From the NCBI RefSeq assembly GCF_042684585.1, contig NZ_JBHULS010000002.1:248001-312000 (forward strand): a stretch of 64,000 nt of DNA. The letters are read 5' to 3'. Below are positions 1 through 9,184 of this stretch, one piece after another. The stretch comes from Algorimicrobium sediminis. Its GTDB lineage: Bacteria > Bacteroidota > Bacteroidia > Flavobacteriales > Flavobacteriaceae. A program made the translations under genes and the position numbers. Each line of letters begins with the position of its first letter. The stretch's first letter is position 1. The notes under the pieces were generated by a model. That model did no database searches. It had not been told where the DNA came from and saw only the letters and a program-made list of their open reading frames with translations.

Positions 1-1
1 T

Positions 2-1093
2 ATTGTAGATTACTACGCTAATTACAACGCTAATATACATCGGGGCGTGCATACTTTAAGCCAAGAGGCTACAGATAAGTATGAAGAAGCGCGACACATT
101 ATTCAAAAACATTTTAACGCCAAACATGCTCATGAAATTATCATGACAGCAGGAACCACACATGGCATTAATTTAGTAGCCAGTGGTTTTACTAACATAC
201 TACAAAAGGGAGACGAAGTTTTAGTGTCTGCTTTAGAACATCATAGCAATATTGTACCATGGCAAATGCTGTGTCAAAAAACAGGTGCCACCCTAAAAGT
301 TATTCCTATGAATACCGAGGGCGAACTACTCCTAACCGATTACGAGGCGTTACTGTCGGAAAAAACCAAACTTGTTTTTGTTAATCATATTTCTAATGCC
401 TTGGGTACCATAAACCCTATTGAATACATTATAAATAAAGCGCATAAGGTTGGTGCTGCTGTTTTAGTGGACGGCGCACAGGCTTGTCCGCATTTAAAAG
501 CCGATATGCAAGCATTAGACGTTGATTTTTACGTGGTTTCTGCTCATAAAATGTGCGGTCCAACAGGTGTTGGCATGCTTTACGGAAAGGAAAAATGGCT
601 ATCCAAATTACCGCCTTACCAAGGTGGTGGCGAAATGATTTCAGAAGTAACTTTCCAGAAAAGTACGTATGCCGATTTACCGCATAAATTTGAAGCTGGA
701 ACACCCAATATTTGTGGCGGGATTGCATTTGGCGCCGCCATAAATTATATGAATCGCATTGGGTTTTCTGAAATTGCTGCCTACGAACACGAACTTTTAA
801 CATACGCAACAACCGAATTACAAGCTATTGACGGTTTAAAAATATACGGTACTGCTAAAGAAAAAACCTCGGTTATCTCTTTCAATATTAAAGGTATTCA
901 CCCCTACGACATAGGCACGCTTTTAGACAAAATGGGAATTGCCGTACGCACAGGACATCATTGTGCGCAGCCCATCATGAACTTTTACCAAATACCAGGA
1001 ACTGTTAGAGCTTCGTTTGCTTTTTACAACACCAAAAAAGAAGTAGACGCCTTGGTAGCGGGTGTTAAAAAAGCCAAGATGATGTTGTCTTAA
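2..1093 (+). CDS. sufS: Cysteine desulfurase SufS (5' end outside window)
   Basis: PLP-dependent enzyme that takes sulfur from L-cysteine and passes it as a persulfide to SufE for Fe-S cluster assembly in the cytoplasm. The frame is open from base 2 with no start, and the first visible residues (NANIHRGVHTLS) match the conserved early part of SufS, so roughly the first 40 residues are missing; 363 residues are in the window. The PLP lysine is in SAHKMCGPTG. The active-site cysteine is in RTGHHCAQP. The GTG at 47 is an internal valine, not a start. The gene precedes a META lipoprotein and sufE on the same strand, the usual flavobacterial suf order. Identification is secure. Confidence 0.96.
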   Translation: MVDYYANYNANIHRGVHTLSQEATDKYEEARHIIQKHFNAKHAHEIIMTAGTTHGINLVASGFTNILQKGDEVLVSALEHHSNIVPWQMLCQKTGATLKVIPMNTEGELLLTDYEALLSEKTKLVFVNHISNALGTINPIEYIINKAHKVGAAVLVDGAQACPHLKADMQALDVDFYVVSAHKMCGPTGVGMLYGKEKWLSKLPPYQGGGEMISEVTFQKSTYADLPHKFEAGTPNICGGIAFGAAINYMNRIGFSEIAAYEHELLTYATTELQAIDGLKIYGTAKEKTSVISFNIKGIHPYDIGTLLDKMGIAVRTGHHCAQPIMNFYQIPGTVRASFAFYNTKKEVDALVAGVKKAKMMLS

Positions 1094-1165
1094 GGCACAG
1101 AAAAAATTAGTGTTTTATTTGGCTGGTTTGGCTTCCTTTTTGCAACCTAATTAAAAAAAACTATC

Positions 1166-1951
1166 ATGAAATATTTAAGTTTACTTATCATAAACCTATT
1201 TTTTTTGGCTTGTGGTACAAACAAACAAACGGCAGCGATGTCTCAAAAGGACAGCTTAACTGGAACTTACACCATAAGCAACCAGAACAACAACAAGCTA
1301 TTAAACCAACCTTTAAGCCTAACATTTAATTCCGCAACACGTACTGTTTCTGGATTTTCGGGGTGTAATAGGTTTACAGGTAGTTATACATTACATAACG
1401 AATCTCTAACATTTGGAGCTTTGGCAACCACACGTAAATTGTGCCAACCAGAGCTAAATAACATAGAGCAACAGGTACTAAAACATTTGGAGGAAACTGC
1501 TAGTTTTATCGTAAATCTGGACACCGTTACACTATACAATAAGCAAGGTGAAAAGTTGGTAACACTACATAAAAATACCGAGCAAACCATGAAAAAAAAC
1601 CATACAATTAAGGCTACTTACACGGCCATATCGCGCGGGTACTTTTTAACTGTTAGTTACCAAAATAAAACTATTACTTACCAAACAGACAGAAACAAAC
1701 CAGCCGTTACAAAAGAACTCACGGAAACGGCCTACACAACTTTAAATAACTTACTGGAACAAATAAATGTACCAGAATTACCAACCTTAAACGCCCCTTC
1801 CACGGCCCATCAGTACGACGGCGCACCAGGAGCTACCTTAACCATTAACCAAAATAACCAACAATATAGCACAGTTACTTTTGATCATAATAAGCCGCCG
1901 CATGCCATAAAGGCGCTCGTTTCGGCCCTAATTGCCTATACTGAAAACTAG
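1166..1951 (+). CDS. META-domain (HslJ-like) lipoprotein
   Basis: 261 residues with a lipoprotein signal ending in a lipobox (FFLACG), so probably membrane anchored in the envelope. Residues about 30-135 form a META domain, recognisable by the SGFSGCNRFTGSY stretch and the paired cysteines in GCNRF and KLCQPE seen in HslJ-type domains. Residues about 145-261 form a second domain that I recognise only as common in Bacteroidota; it contains a YDGAPGATLTI motif. HslJ is linked to heat and novobiocin tolerance in E. coli, but the role here is unknown. It lies 72 bp after sufS and 53 bp before sufE, so it is embedded in the suf cluster, although sufE has its own promoter. Confidence 0.8.
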   Translation: MKYLSLLIINLFFLACGTNKQTAAMSQKDSLTGTYTISNQNNNKLLNQPLSLTFNSATRTVSGFSGCNRFTGSYTLHNESLTFGALATTRKLCQPELNNIEQQVLKHLEETASFIVNLDTVTLYNKQGEKLVTLHKNTEQTMKKNHTIKATYTAISRGYFLTVSYQNKTITYQTDRNKPAVTKELTETAYTTLNNLLEQINVPELPTLNAPSTAHQYDGAPGATLTINQNNQQYSTVTFDHNKPPHAIKALVSALIAYTEN

Positions 1952-1958
1952 GAATTAA

Positions 1959-1989
1959 TTGATTAGCTTCTATAGTTATTGTATTTTTG
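1959..1989 (+). promoter_or_regulatory. Flavobacterial-type promoter for sufE
   Basis: TTG at 1959-1961, a 20-base spacer, then TATTTTTG at 1982-1989. This fits the Bacteroidota housekeeping consensus (TTG, 17-23 bases, TAnnTTTG) exactly. The sufE ATG lies 15 bases downstream of the -7 element, which implies a very short leader. It suggests sufE and the genes after it can be transcribed independently of sufS. Confidence 0.65.
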
Positions 1990-2004
1990 TAGAAAAATAA
2001 AACC

Positions 2005-2427
2005 ATGCAAATTAAAGATATACAAAACGATATAGTTGAAGAATTTTCGATGTTTGAAGATTGGGAAGAACGCTACCAATATATGATTGATTTAGGAAAA
2101 ACACTTCCTCTAATTGAATCTCAATATAAAACCGACGACAATTTAATTAAAGGGTGCCAAAGTAAAGTTTGGGTTCATGCCAATTTGGTAGACAACCGTA
2201 TTGTATTTACAGCCGATAGCGATGCCATTATTACAAAAGGAATTATTGCTATTTTAATAAGAGCTTTTTCCAACCAAAAACCACAAGATATAATAGAAGC
2301 CGATACCACTTTTATTGATGCTATAGGTTTAAAAGATCATTTATCGCCAACCCGAGCCAATGGCTTGGTAAGCATGATTAAGCAACTAAAAATGTACGCC
2401 ATTGCCTTAAAAACGCAAGTAAATTAA
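2005..2427 (+). CDS. sufE: SufE family sulfur-acceptor protein
   Basis: 140-residue cytoplasmic protein that stimulates SufS by accepting its persulfide and handing sulfur to the SufBCD scaffold. The acceptor cysteine is in LIKGCQSKVWV (about residue 51), and the SufE-typical N-terminus (EEFSMFEDWEERYQYMIDLG) is present. Length matches the family. It follows a full consensus promoter and is followed after 109 bp by the DUF59 gene. The co-located sufS upstream supports the assignment. Confidence 0.96.
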   Translation: MQIKDIQNDIVEEFSMFEDWEERYQYMIDLGKTLPLIESQYKTDDNLIKGCQSKVWVHANLVDNRIVFTADSDAIITKGIIAILIRAFSNQKPQDIIEADTTFIDAIGLKDHLSPTRANGLVSMIKQLKMYAIALKTQVN

Positions 2428-2505
2428 CAAACTGCTTTTAAGTAAGTACAATCTCTAAATACGTGCTTAAAACAGTACGAATACCCTTAAATAGCCTTTA
2501 AAAAC

Positions 2506-2522
2506 AACCCATTTTTTGGGTT
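2506..2522 (+). other. Small hairpin upstream of the DUF59 gene
   Basis: AACCCA (2506-2511) and TGGGTT (2517-2522) flank a five-T loop. The stem is short and is followed by an AT-rich stretch, not a clean T run. It lies 14 bases before the ATG at 2537 and might modulate read-through or translation, but it could be chance. Confidence 0.25.
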
Positions 2523-2536
2523 TAAAATTAAAAATT

Positions 2537-2860
2537 ATGAGTACAGAAATAGATACCACAGCTTTAGGCGAAAAAATAGTTCGCGTTATTAAAACTATTT
2601 ACGACCCAGAAATTCCAGTCGATATTTACGAACTCGGTTTAATATACGATGTTTTTGTAAATGAAGACTGCGATGTAAAAATACTAATGACGCTAACAAC
2701 ACCAAATTGTCCTGTAGCCGAAACATTACCTCTAGAGGTTGAAGAAAAGGTGAAATCTATAGACATGGTAAAATCGGCCGAAGTAGAAATTACCTTCGAC
2801 CCACCTTGGAGCCAAGATTTAATGAGCGAAGAAGCCAAACTTGAACTTGGTATGCTATAA
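2537..2860 (+). CDS. DUF59 / MIP18-family Fe-S assembly protein (SufT-like)
   Basis: 107 residues from the ATG at 2537. An in-frame TTG at 2516 would add seven residues but falls in the loop of a hairpin, so the ATG is preferred. The DUF59 domain covers almost all of it, with the typical DPEIPVDIYELGLIYD segment, and the conserved cysteine lies in TTPNCPVAE. Family members help mature Fe-S proteins. The position between sufE and DUF2480 is the usual flavobacterial arrangement, and the 16-bp gap to the next gene suggests co-transcription. Confidence 0.9.
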   Translation: MSTEIDTTALGEKIVRVIKTIYDPEIPVDIYELGLIYDVFVNEDCDVKILMTLTTPNCPVAETLPLEVEEKVKSIDMVKSAEVEITFDPPWSQDLMSEEAKLELGML

Positions 2861-2876
2861 CTTAAAATGCGCACCT

Positions 2877-3383
2877 ATGGCAGACACGATTATTAATCGC
2901 GTAGCAAATTCCAAACTTGTTACACTTGATCTTGAAGACTACTACCCTACTGGTAAACGAATGACTTTGGATATAGCGCCTTGGTTATTTGAAGGCATTG
3001 TACTGCGTGAAAAAGACTTCAGAGCCTTTGTTAAAGAACACAATTGGCAGCAGTACAAAGACGCGTATGTGGCAATTTACTGCTCTACAGATGCCATTAT
3101 TCCTGCATGGGCTTACATGCTCATTAGCATTTCTTTGGAATCGGTTGCTAAAAAAACTGTTTTAGGCAACTTGGAACATTTGGAAACCATACTGTATCAG
3201 GATATTATCGAACGTTTAGATGTCTCGCCTTTTACAGACAAACCTGTTATTGTAAAAGGGTGTTCTAAAAAACCAGTACCCGTAAACGCCTACCTTATGA
3301 TTACCAATAAGTTAAAGCCTGTAGCAAAATCTATTTTATTTGGAGAGGCCTGTTCTAGCGTGCCCTTATTTAAAAGAAAATAG
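2877..3383 (+). CDS. DUF2480 family protein
   Basis: 168-residue cytoplasmic protein without a signal peptide or membrane segment. The start at 2877 (MADTIINRV) lies 16 bp after the DUF59 stop; a longer frame from a TTG at 2841 would overlap that gene and looks wrong. The N-terminal LDLEDYYP and the DIAPWLFEGIVLREKDFR region are what I associate with DUF2480, a Bacteroidota-specific family found beside suf genes. It contains cysteines in VKGCSKKP and GEACSSV, but no function is known to me. Guilt by association points to Fe-S metabolism. Confidence 0.82.
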   Translation: MADTIINRVANSKLVTLDLEDYYPTGKRMTLDIAPWLFEGIVLREKDFRAFVKEHNWQQYKDAYVAIYCSTDAIIPAWAYMLISISLESVAKKTVLGNLEHLETILYQDIIERLDVSPFTDKPVIVKGCSKKPVPVNAYLMITNKLKPVAKSILFGEACSSVPLFKRK

Positions 3384-3391
3384 TATTTTTG
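3384..3391 (+). promoter_or_regulatory. Candidate -7 element for the DUF3078 gene
   Basis: TATTTTTG matches TAnnTTTG and lies 35 bases before the ATG at 3427. No TTG is found at the expected -33 distance, so only half the promoter is supported. Confidence 0.4.
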
Positions 3392-3426
3392 TAGCTTTAA
3401 TTTAAATACAAATTACACGTACTAGT

Positions 3427-4368
3427 ATGAAGAAAATTTTTACCATTTGTTTGCTCGTTATTGCTACAGCAACTTTTGCTCAAAGTAAAGAGGAGTTAAT
3501 TAAGCAAAAAGAAGAAAAAGAAGCTGCAGCAAAGGCTTTACAAAAGGAGGCAGATGCCCTACAAAAACAAATTAATACATTTCCTGGTTGGAAATTTGGA
3601 GCTTTCGGTACTATAGGCGCTAGTTTTTCTGAATTTAATAATTGGTATGGGCAAGGAACACCCAATAATGCTTCGGGTAATATAACGGTTACCGTAAACC
3701 CTTATGCCAAATTAGACAGAGAAAAATACTTTTGGTATAATACAGGTAATATTAACTTAAGCTGGGTAAAATTTGACGATAAAGACAACCCTACCGACAA
3801 AAGTAAGTTTAGGGAGGCCAATGATGTTTTTAATATAACCTCCTTACTGGGTTTTAACATAGCCGATAATTGGGCGGCCTCAACCCTTGCCGAATACCGC
3901 ACCACTTTGATAAACAATTTTAACGAACCAGGTTATTTAGATGTTGGTATTGGATTAACTTGGACACCGGTTTCTAATTTAGTAGTGGTTATGCACCCCT
4001 TAAACTACAACTTTGTATTTGCTGAAGACGATGCTATTTTCGATTCATCTTTGGGTGCAAAAGTAGTGGCTAATTATGGGCGTAGTTTTGGTAAGCTTAA
4101 GGTAAGTTCTAACCTATCAGCCTTTATTAGTTATGAAGATAACAATTTATCAAACTGGACCTGGATAAACGCGGTTAGTTACAAGCTATGGAAAGGAATT
4201 GGATTAGGTTTTGAAGTTGGTTTAAGAGATAACAAACAAGAAGCCGTAAATTATGCGTTCAATAAATGGTCTGGTATAACAAATAATACAGCTCCAGAGC
4301 CAGATTTTAATAACGTAAATAACGATTTACAAGTATATTATACCTTGGGTATGAGCTACTCATTTTAA
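3427..4368 (+). CDS. DUF3078 family secreted / outer-membrane protein
   Basis: 313 residues with a clear Sec signal peptide ending near residue 18 (ATFAQ). A Lys/Glu/Ala-rich coiled-coil-like segment follows (about 20-48), then a β-strand-rich body with alternating aromatic residues (FGAFGTIGASFSEFNNWYGQ) that ends in an aromatic terminus (GMSYSF), as outer-membrane β-barrels do. I assign DUF3078 from these features. The substrate or role is unknown. It has its own -7 element and a strong terminator after it, so it is probably monocistronic. Confidence 0.78.
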   Translation: MKKIFTICLLVIATATFAQSKEELIKQKEEKEAAAKALQKEADALQKQINTFPGWKFGAFGTIGASFSEFNNWYGQGTPNNASGNITVTVNPYAKLDREKYFWYNTGNINLSWVKFDDKDNPTDKSKFREANDVFNITSLLGFNIADNWAASTLAEYRTTLINNFNEPGYLDVGIGLTWTPVSNLVVVMHPLNYNFVFAEDDAIFDSSLGAKVVANYGRSFGKLKVSSNLSAFISYEDNNLSNWTWINAVSYKLWKGIGLGFEVGLRDNKQEAVNYAFNKWSGITNNTAPEPDFNNVNNDLQVYYTLGMSYSF

Positions 4369-4386
4369 GCGTTAGAGGCACAGATA

Positions 4387-4423
4387 AAAAAGAGGTTGTT
4401 AAAGATTTTTACAACCTCTTTTT
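4387..4423 (+). terminator. Rho-independent terminator after the DUF3078 gene
   Basis: AAAAAGAGGTTGT (4387-4399) pairs with ACAACCTCTTTTT (4411-4423) around an 11-base loop, followed by more T. This is a perfect 13-bp stem that closes the suf-side transcript. The 185 bp that follow, up to the next gene end, show nothing I can identify. Confidence 0.85.
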
Positions 4424-4608
4424 TATGGTTCCTATTTTTTCTAGAAATATTTGGAATAAGCGCTTTAAAATTATTTGAGAAGCCCCTTATTAATGCGCTT
4501 CTTTTATATAGCATAGCACGTTTTAACACAACAACAGCATAAAAAGATTAGGAAAGAATACAGCATTAACCAATGGCCATTCTACCTATAAGCCATATTC
4601 GTGTTATT

Positions 4609-6864
4609 TTAATCCCCTTTAAATTTTGCTTCTTTTTTCCGCCTTTTAAACAATTTTTTAAAGAAGCCATCTTCCTTTTCCAATTTACAATCTAAATCGT
4701 TTAAAACGTCATTACTTGGCGTTTCAAAAGTGCTTTTAGTAATGGCGTTAAATGCGGCATCTGCATTTAGTTTTTGGTAAAAACGTGCAAACATGGGCAA
4801 TGCCGAATTAGCGCCTTGCCCTAAAGCTGTGGTTTTAAAACCAATGTTATAGTTATCATTCCCAACCCAAGTAATAGTAACCAACTGGGGTGTAATGGCT
4901 ACAAACCACCCGTCTTTGTTGTCTTGTGTGGTTCCTGTTTTTCCAGCTATAGCGTTTGTTAAATTATAAGTGGTTCGTAGTCGTGAAGCGGTACCACTAT
5001 TAACCGTTTCTTGCATCATTTCTAATAAAACCTGTCGGGTATAATCGCTAAAGGCTTGTTTGGCTTGTCTTTCAGGTTCAAAATCAGCTATAATATTCCC
5101 GTTTTTATCTTCAATTTTCGTAATCATATATGGCTTTACACCATAGCCATTATTTACGTAGCTAGCGTAAGCGCCTATTAATTCTTTCAAACTTATTTCG
5201 GCAACGCCTAAAGCTAAAGAAGGTTCTGATGGCAAGGTTTTAGTAATACCCATTTTTTGCACCAACTCGTGTACTTTAGAAATACCTACATCATTTAAAA
5301 CCTTTACAGCAATGGTATTTACAGAATGACTTAACGCTTTTTCTAGGTTGTAATTAGTATTTGTTTTTTCATCGGGATCTTGGCCAGCGTTGGTTGGTGT
5401 CCAATTTTTATAGTTGGTATAGGTTACGGCGTCTATAGCGTAATACGAACAAGGTTTTATGCCGTTTTCAATAGCAGCTGTATACACAAATGGTTTAAAA
5501 GTTGAACCAACTTGGCGTTCACTTTGCCATACACGGTCATATTTAAAATGCCGATAATCAATACCACCAATGTAGGTTAGGATGGCACCCGTTTTTGGGT
5601 TGATGGATAACATACCCGTATTTAAAAGTTTCAGATAATGCTGCAAACTATCTTTTACTGAAAACAGCGCAGTGCTATCTCCTTGCCATGAAAAAATAGT
5701 TATTCCTTTTTTTACCGCTAATGAGTCGTTTATAGCTTGTTCGGAAAACCCTGCTTTTTTTAAACGCTGATATTCTGCTACCCCTTGCAAGGCTTTTTTA
5801 AATGCAGGTTTGTTGGATTGCCATGGTGCGTTTTTACCATAAGATGCTTCGAAAGCTACTTGTAATTTGGCCATGTGTGCCTTCATGGCTTCTTCAGCCA
5901 TAGTTTGCATTTGGCTATTTAGGGTGGTATGTACTTTTAAACCATCGGTATAAATGTTGTAGGAATCGCCATCGGGTTTTTTATAATTTTTTAAAACAAG
6001 TTGAACCTGTTGTTTAACCTGTTCCCTAAAATAGGGAGCCAACCCTAAATCATGATTAAAAGAGCGGTAATTTAAATTAAGTGCTTCTGTTTTTAATGCC
6101 GCGGCTTTGGGTTGCTCCAGATAGCCATATTTTACCATCTGATTAATAACAACATCGCGTCTTCCCATTGTTCTTTCCGGCCATTTCCGGGGGTTGTAAT
6201 AAGACGTCGCTTTTAATGTGCCCACCAGGGTTGCTGCCTCTGCAATAGTTAGTTGTGTAGCCGATTTGTTAAAAAACTTTTGTGCAGCACTTTCAATACC
6301 ATAGGTGTTATCTGGAAAAGGAACCGTATTTAAATACTGTGTTAGGATGTCTTGTTTGGAATATACCTGTTCCATCCGTTTGGCTACAATGGCTTCTTTA
6401 AACTTGTTTATAACTATACTAAATACAGGATAGTCTTGTCGGCCAAACAAGTTTTTTGCTAACTGCAGGGTAATGGTGCTACCGCCGCCAGCCGATTCGT
6501 TTTGAAGTAAAATACTTTTAAAAAAAACCCGGACCAAACTAACGTAGTCTATTCCCTTATGTTGGTAAAAACGCACATCTTCTGTAGCTACCAAGGCATT
6601 AATTAGGTGTTTAGGAAATGCTTCGTAAGGCAGCGGTTGTCTATCAAAAATATAATATTTACCAATTAAATAGTTGTCCTGATCCAATACTTGCGTTGCC
6701 TCCGCTTGTTTTAAAACTATTAAATTGGCCTGCGTTGGCACTTTACCAAATAGTCCAAAATACACGCTTAAAAACAGTGCTGTAAAACACAAAATGATTG
6801 TTGTTATTACAAACAACAACCATTTTAGCCATTTATGTTTAAATATATATTGAATCTGTTTCAT
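4609..6864 (-). CDS. Class A penicillin-binding protein (PBP1A family)
   Basis: 751-residue bifunctional peptidoglycan synthase anchored by one N-terminal membrane helix (about 14-35). The glycosyltransferase (GT51) domain follows, with ATEDVRFYQHKGID holding the catalytic Glu and GGGSTITLQLAKN as the second GT motif. The transpeptidase domain has all three motifs: STFK (nucleophile Ser), SVN and KTGTT. The C-terminus is a basic KRRKKEAKFKG tail. It polymerises and cross-links glycan strands on the periplasmic face. It lies 62 bp downstream of hflX on the same strand and may share its transcript. No key residue is missing. Confidence 0.94.
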   Translation of the reverse strand: MKQIQYIFKHKWLKWLLFVITTIILCFTALFLSVYFGLFGKVPTQANLIVLKQAEATQVLDQDNYLIGKYYIFDRQPLPYEAFPKHLINALVATEDVRFYQHKGIDYVSLVRVFFKSILLQNESAGGGSTITLQLAKNLFGRQDYPVFSIVINKFKEAIVAKRMEQVYSKQDILTQYLNTVPFPDNTYGIESAAQKFFNKSATQLTIAEAATLVGTLKATSYYNPRKWPERTMGRRDVVINQMVKYGYLEQPKAAALKTEALNLNYRSFNHDLGLAPYFREQVKQQVQLVLKNYKKPDGDSYNIYTDGLKVHTTLNSQMQTMAEEAMKAHMAKLQVAFEASYGKNAPWQSNKPAFKKALQGVAEYQRLKKAGFSEQAINDSLAVKKGITIFSWQGDSTALFSVKDSLQHYLKLLNTGMLSINPKTGAILTYIGGIDYRHFKYDRVWQSERQVGSTFKPFVYTAAIENGIKPCSYYAIDAVTYTNYKNWTPTNAGQDPDEKTNTNYNLEKALSHSVNTIAVKVLNDVGISKVHELVQKMGITKTLPSEPSLALGVAEISLKELIGAYASYVNNGYGVKPYMITKIEDKNGNIIADFEPERQAKQAFSDYTRQVLLEMMQETVNSGTASRLRTTYNLTNAIAGKTGTTQDNKDGWFVAITPQLVTITWVGNDNYNIGFKTTALGQGANSALPMFARFYQKLNADAAFNAITKSTFETPSNDVLNDLDCKLEKEDGFFKKLFKRRKKEAKFKGD

Positions 6865-6926
6865 GTATTACATAAACGCCCACTCAAGGGTTTTATGTTA
6901 TTTATTCAGAACTTATGTAGGGCTAC

Positions 6927-8138
6927 TTATTCTTCTTCATCAAAATCTGGGTATAAAAAGTGATTGTACGGGAACCGGGTAATGTGAATATTACGGACTT
7001 CATCGTACACGCGCTTTTTAAATTCGTTTAAATTGCGCTTATTTAAGGCCGAAATAAATAAAGCGTTGTTACCTACGCGATGCATCCATGTTTTTTTCCA
7101 TTCTTCCAAACTATAATGCGCCTCGGTACGCTCTACTTCTAAATCTGTTTCGTCGTAAGGCTCTGGTTTGTAGGCGTCTATTTTGTTAAAAACCATTATG
7201 GTTTCTTTATTAGCGCATCCTATTTCGCCTAAAACCTTGTTAACAGATTCTATGTGTTCCTCAAAATTAGGGTGCGAAATATCTACCACGTGCAATAACA
7301 AATCGGCTTCGCGCACTTCATCTAGCGTACTTTTAAAGCTGTCCACCAACTGGGTTGGCAACTTTCTAATAAACCCAACGGTATCGGTTAGTAAAAAGGG
7401 TAAATTCTGTATTACTACTTTTCGTACCGTCGTATCTAGGGTGGCAAAAAGTTTGTTTTCGGCAAAAACATCACTTTTGCTAATTGTATTCATGAGTGTG
7501 GACTTACCTACGTTTGTATACCCAACCAGTGCTACTCTAACCATTTTACCACGGTTACCACGTTGCACGGCCATTTGCTTGTCTATGGTTTTAATTTTGT
7601 CTTTTAACAAGGCTATTTTATCGCGCACAATACGTCTGTCTGTTTCAATTTCTGTTTCACCAGGACCGCGCATACCAATACCACCTTTTTGGCGCTCTAG
7701 GTGAGTCCACATACCTTTTAAACGCGGCAAAAGGTATTCGCATTGGGCCAATTCTACTTGGGTCCGGGCATAGCTAGTTTGAGCGCGCTGCGCAAAAATA
7801 TCCAGAATTAAGTTTGTTCGGTCTAGTACTTTACACTCAAGAATTTTACTAATATTTCGCTCTTGAGCTGCCGATAATTCGTCGTCAAAAATAGCTGTTC
7901 CTATATTGTTTTCTTGAATAAACTGGCGTACCTCCTCCATTTTACCCTTTCCTATAAAAGTTTTTGGATTGGGCATATCCATTTTTTGGGTAAAACGCTT
8001 TAATACTTCGCCACCAGCTGTATAGGTAAGAAATTCCAACTCGTCTAAATATTCTTCAGATTTGTCTTCGTCCTGACTTTTAGTAATTACTCCAATTAGT
8101 ACGGCACGTTCGTGCGTAATGTCTATCTTTTCTATCAT
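6927..8138 (-). CDS. hflX: GTPase HflX
   Basis: 403 residues from the ATG at 8138; an upstream in-frame start at 8156 would add six residues and is less likely because the candidate -7 element is at 8154-8161. HflX binds the 50S subunit and splits stalled ribosomes during heat stress. The N-terminal HflX domain (to about 190) contains the glycine-rich GGIGMRGPGETEIE segment. The G domain has GYTNVGKST (G1), DTVGF (G3) and NKID (G4). The acidic C-terminal tail (DFDEEE) is common in the group. It is divergent from the EEP gene at 8223. Confidence 0.96.
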   Translation of the reverse strand: MIEKIDITHERAVLIGVITKSQDEDKSEEYLDELEFLTYTAGGEVLKRFTQKMDMPNPKTFIGKGKMEEVRQFIQENNIGTAIFDDELSAAQERNISKILECKVLDRTNLILDIFAQRAQTSYARTQVELAQCEYLLPRLKGMWTHLERQKGGIGMRGPGETEIETDRRIVRDKIALLKDKIKTIDKQMAVQRGNRGKMVRVALVGYTNVGKSTLMNTISKSDVFAENKLFATLDTTVRKVVIQNLPFLLTDTVGFIRKLPTQLVDSFKSTLDEVREADLLLHVVDISHPNFEEHIESVNKVLGEIGCANKETIMVFNKIDAYKPEPYDETDLEVERTEAHYSLEEWKKTWMHRVGNNALFISALNKRNLNEFKKRVYDEVRNIHITRFPYNHFLYPDFDEEE

Positions 8139-8153
8139 AAATTTTATAAAGCA

Positions 8154-8161
8154 CAAAGTTA
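8154..8161 (-). promoter_or_regulatory. Candidate -7 element for hflX
   Basis: On the minus strand this reads TAACTTTG, a perfect TAnnTTTG, ending 15 bases before the ATG at 8138. No TTG is seen 17-23 bases upstream. Confidence 0.45.
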
Positions 8162-8222
8162 ATCAATTGCGCACACATTTATTTGTATATTTTTAACCCA
8201 AACCCTAAAATTACGATACCAA

Positions 8223-9179
8223 ATGGAAAACGCTTTGCCACATACAGCAACCTATACCATTGCCTTCTATAACGTTGAAAATTTGTTTAGTAGCCACCAT
8301 CCAACTACCGGCGAAGCGCGCAGCTATTTGCCGTTTTCTGAAAGACCTTGGAGCCAAAAACGGTATTTTAAAAAGCTCACAAATCTGGGTTTTGCTATTT
8401 CGAAAATTGGAGTTAACCAAACCAATAATTTGCCATCTATAATAGGACTAGCAGAGGTAGAAAACGAACAGGTTGTAACGGATTTATTGAACACGCCTGC
8501 ACTAAAAAATACACCGTATAACTGTATTCATTTTAACTCCGAAGACACCCGCGGAATGGATGTTGCATTTGTATACAACCAAGCCGATTTTACTGTTACC
8601 AAATGGGAGTCTGTTCCGGTTAAACTGCCTTTGGTGGCACAGTCAAAACGTAACACACGCGATATTCTATTGGTATCTGGACTTTTAAAAGGGCAGCCTA
8701 TTTCCATATTGGTAAACCACTGGCCGTCCAGACGCGATGGCGCCCCACAAACCGAGCCAAACCGAATGGCAGCAGCCAAAAGTGTTTGCCATATTATTAA
8801 TAGGATTAAAGAAACGCATAGGCATCCTTTTGTAATTGTGATGGGCGATTTTAATGACGACCCACATTGCAAAAGCATGTATGCCTTATTAGAAGCGCAC
8901 CACTTACATAATCCCTTTAAATTACTTTACTCCTATAGGCAAGGCAGTTATTACAACCAAAAACGTTGGCATCTATTCGATCAGGTTTTGTTATCGCCAG
9001 CCTTTTTAACAGGCTCTGAAAGTTCGCTTAAATTTAAGGAAGCGGGTATTTTTAATGCAGCTTTTTTAAAGGCAGAACACGGTCCCCATAAAAAGGCGCC
9101 ATTACCAACCTATAGTGGCTACAAGTACATGGGTGGTTATAGCGATCATTTTCCTGTGTTTATTAAGCTTAATTTATAA
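8223..9179 (+). CDS. Endonuclease/exonuclease/phosphatase (EEP) family protein, no signal peptide
   Basis: 318-residue Mg-dependent phosphoesterase of the EEP (DNase I-like) superfamily. Visible motifs in order: FYNVENLF, LAEVEN (metal-binding Glu), NHWPSR, MGDFNDDP (catalytic Asp/Asn) and YSDHFPVF (catalytic Asp-His). The motif set looks complete. It starts MENALPHTATYT with no signal peptide, so it should be cytoplasmic, unlike its obvious paralogue at 13975. It ends 5 bp before a convergent small membrane protein gene. Substrate (nucleic acid, nucleotide or other phosphoester) is not evident. The flanking DUF5689/TonB genes suggest phosphorus or nucleic-acid scavenging, which is inference. 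Confidence 0.88.
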   Translation: MENALPHTATYTIAFYNVENLFSSHHPTTGEARSYLPFSERPWSQKRYFKKLTNLGFAISKIGVNQTNNLPSIIGLAEVENEQVVTDLLNTPALKNTPYNCIHFNSEDTRGMDVAFVYNQADFTVTKWESVPVKLPLVAQSKRNTRDILLVSGLLKGQPISILVNHWPSRRDGAPQTEPNRMAAAKSVCHIINRIKETHRHPFVIVMGDFNDDPHCKSMYALLEAHHLHNPFKLLYSYRQGSYYNQKRWHLFDQVLLSPAFLTGSESSLKFKEAGIFNAAFLKAEHGPHKKAPLPTYSGYKYMGGYSDHFPVFIKLNL

Positions 9180-9184
9180 AACAA

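Noticed and set aside
47..1093. A SufS start at the GTG at position 47
   Set aside because: The frame is open to the window edge and the residues before 47 (ANYNANIHRG) belong to the conserved SufS sequence, so the gene is simply cut by the window.
7183..7704. A 173-residue plus-strand reading frame inside hflX
   Set aside because: It is antisense to the conserved HflX domain and has no recognisable motif. HflX with its G1, G3 and G4 motifs is clearly the real gene.
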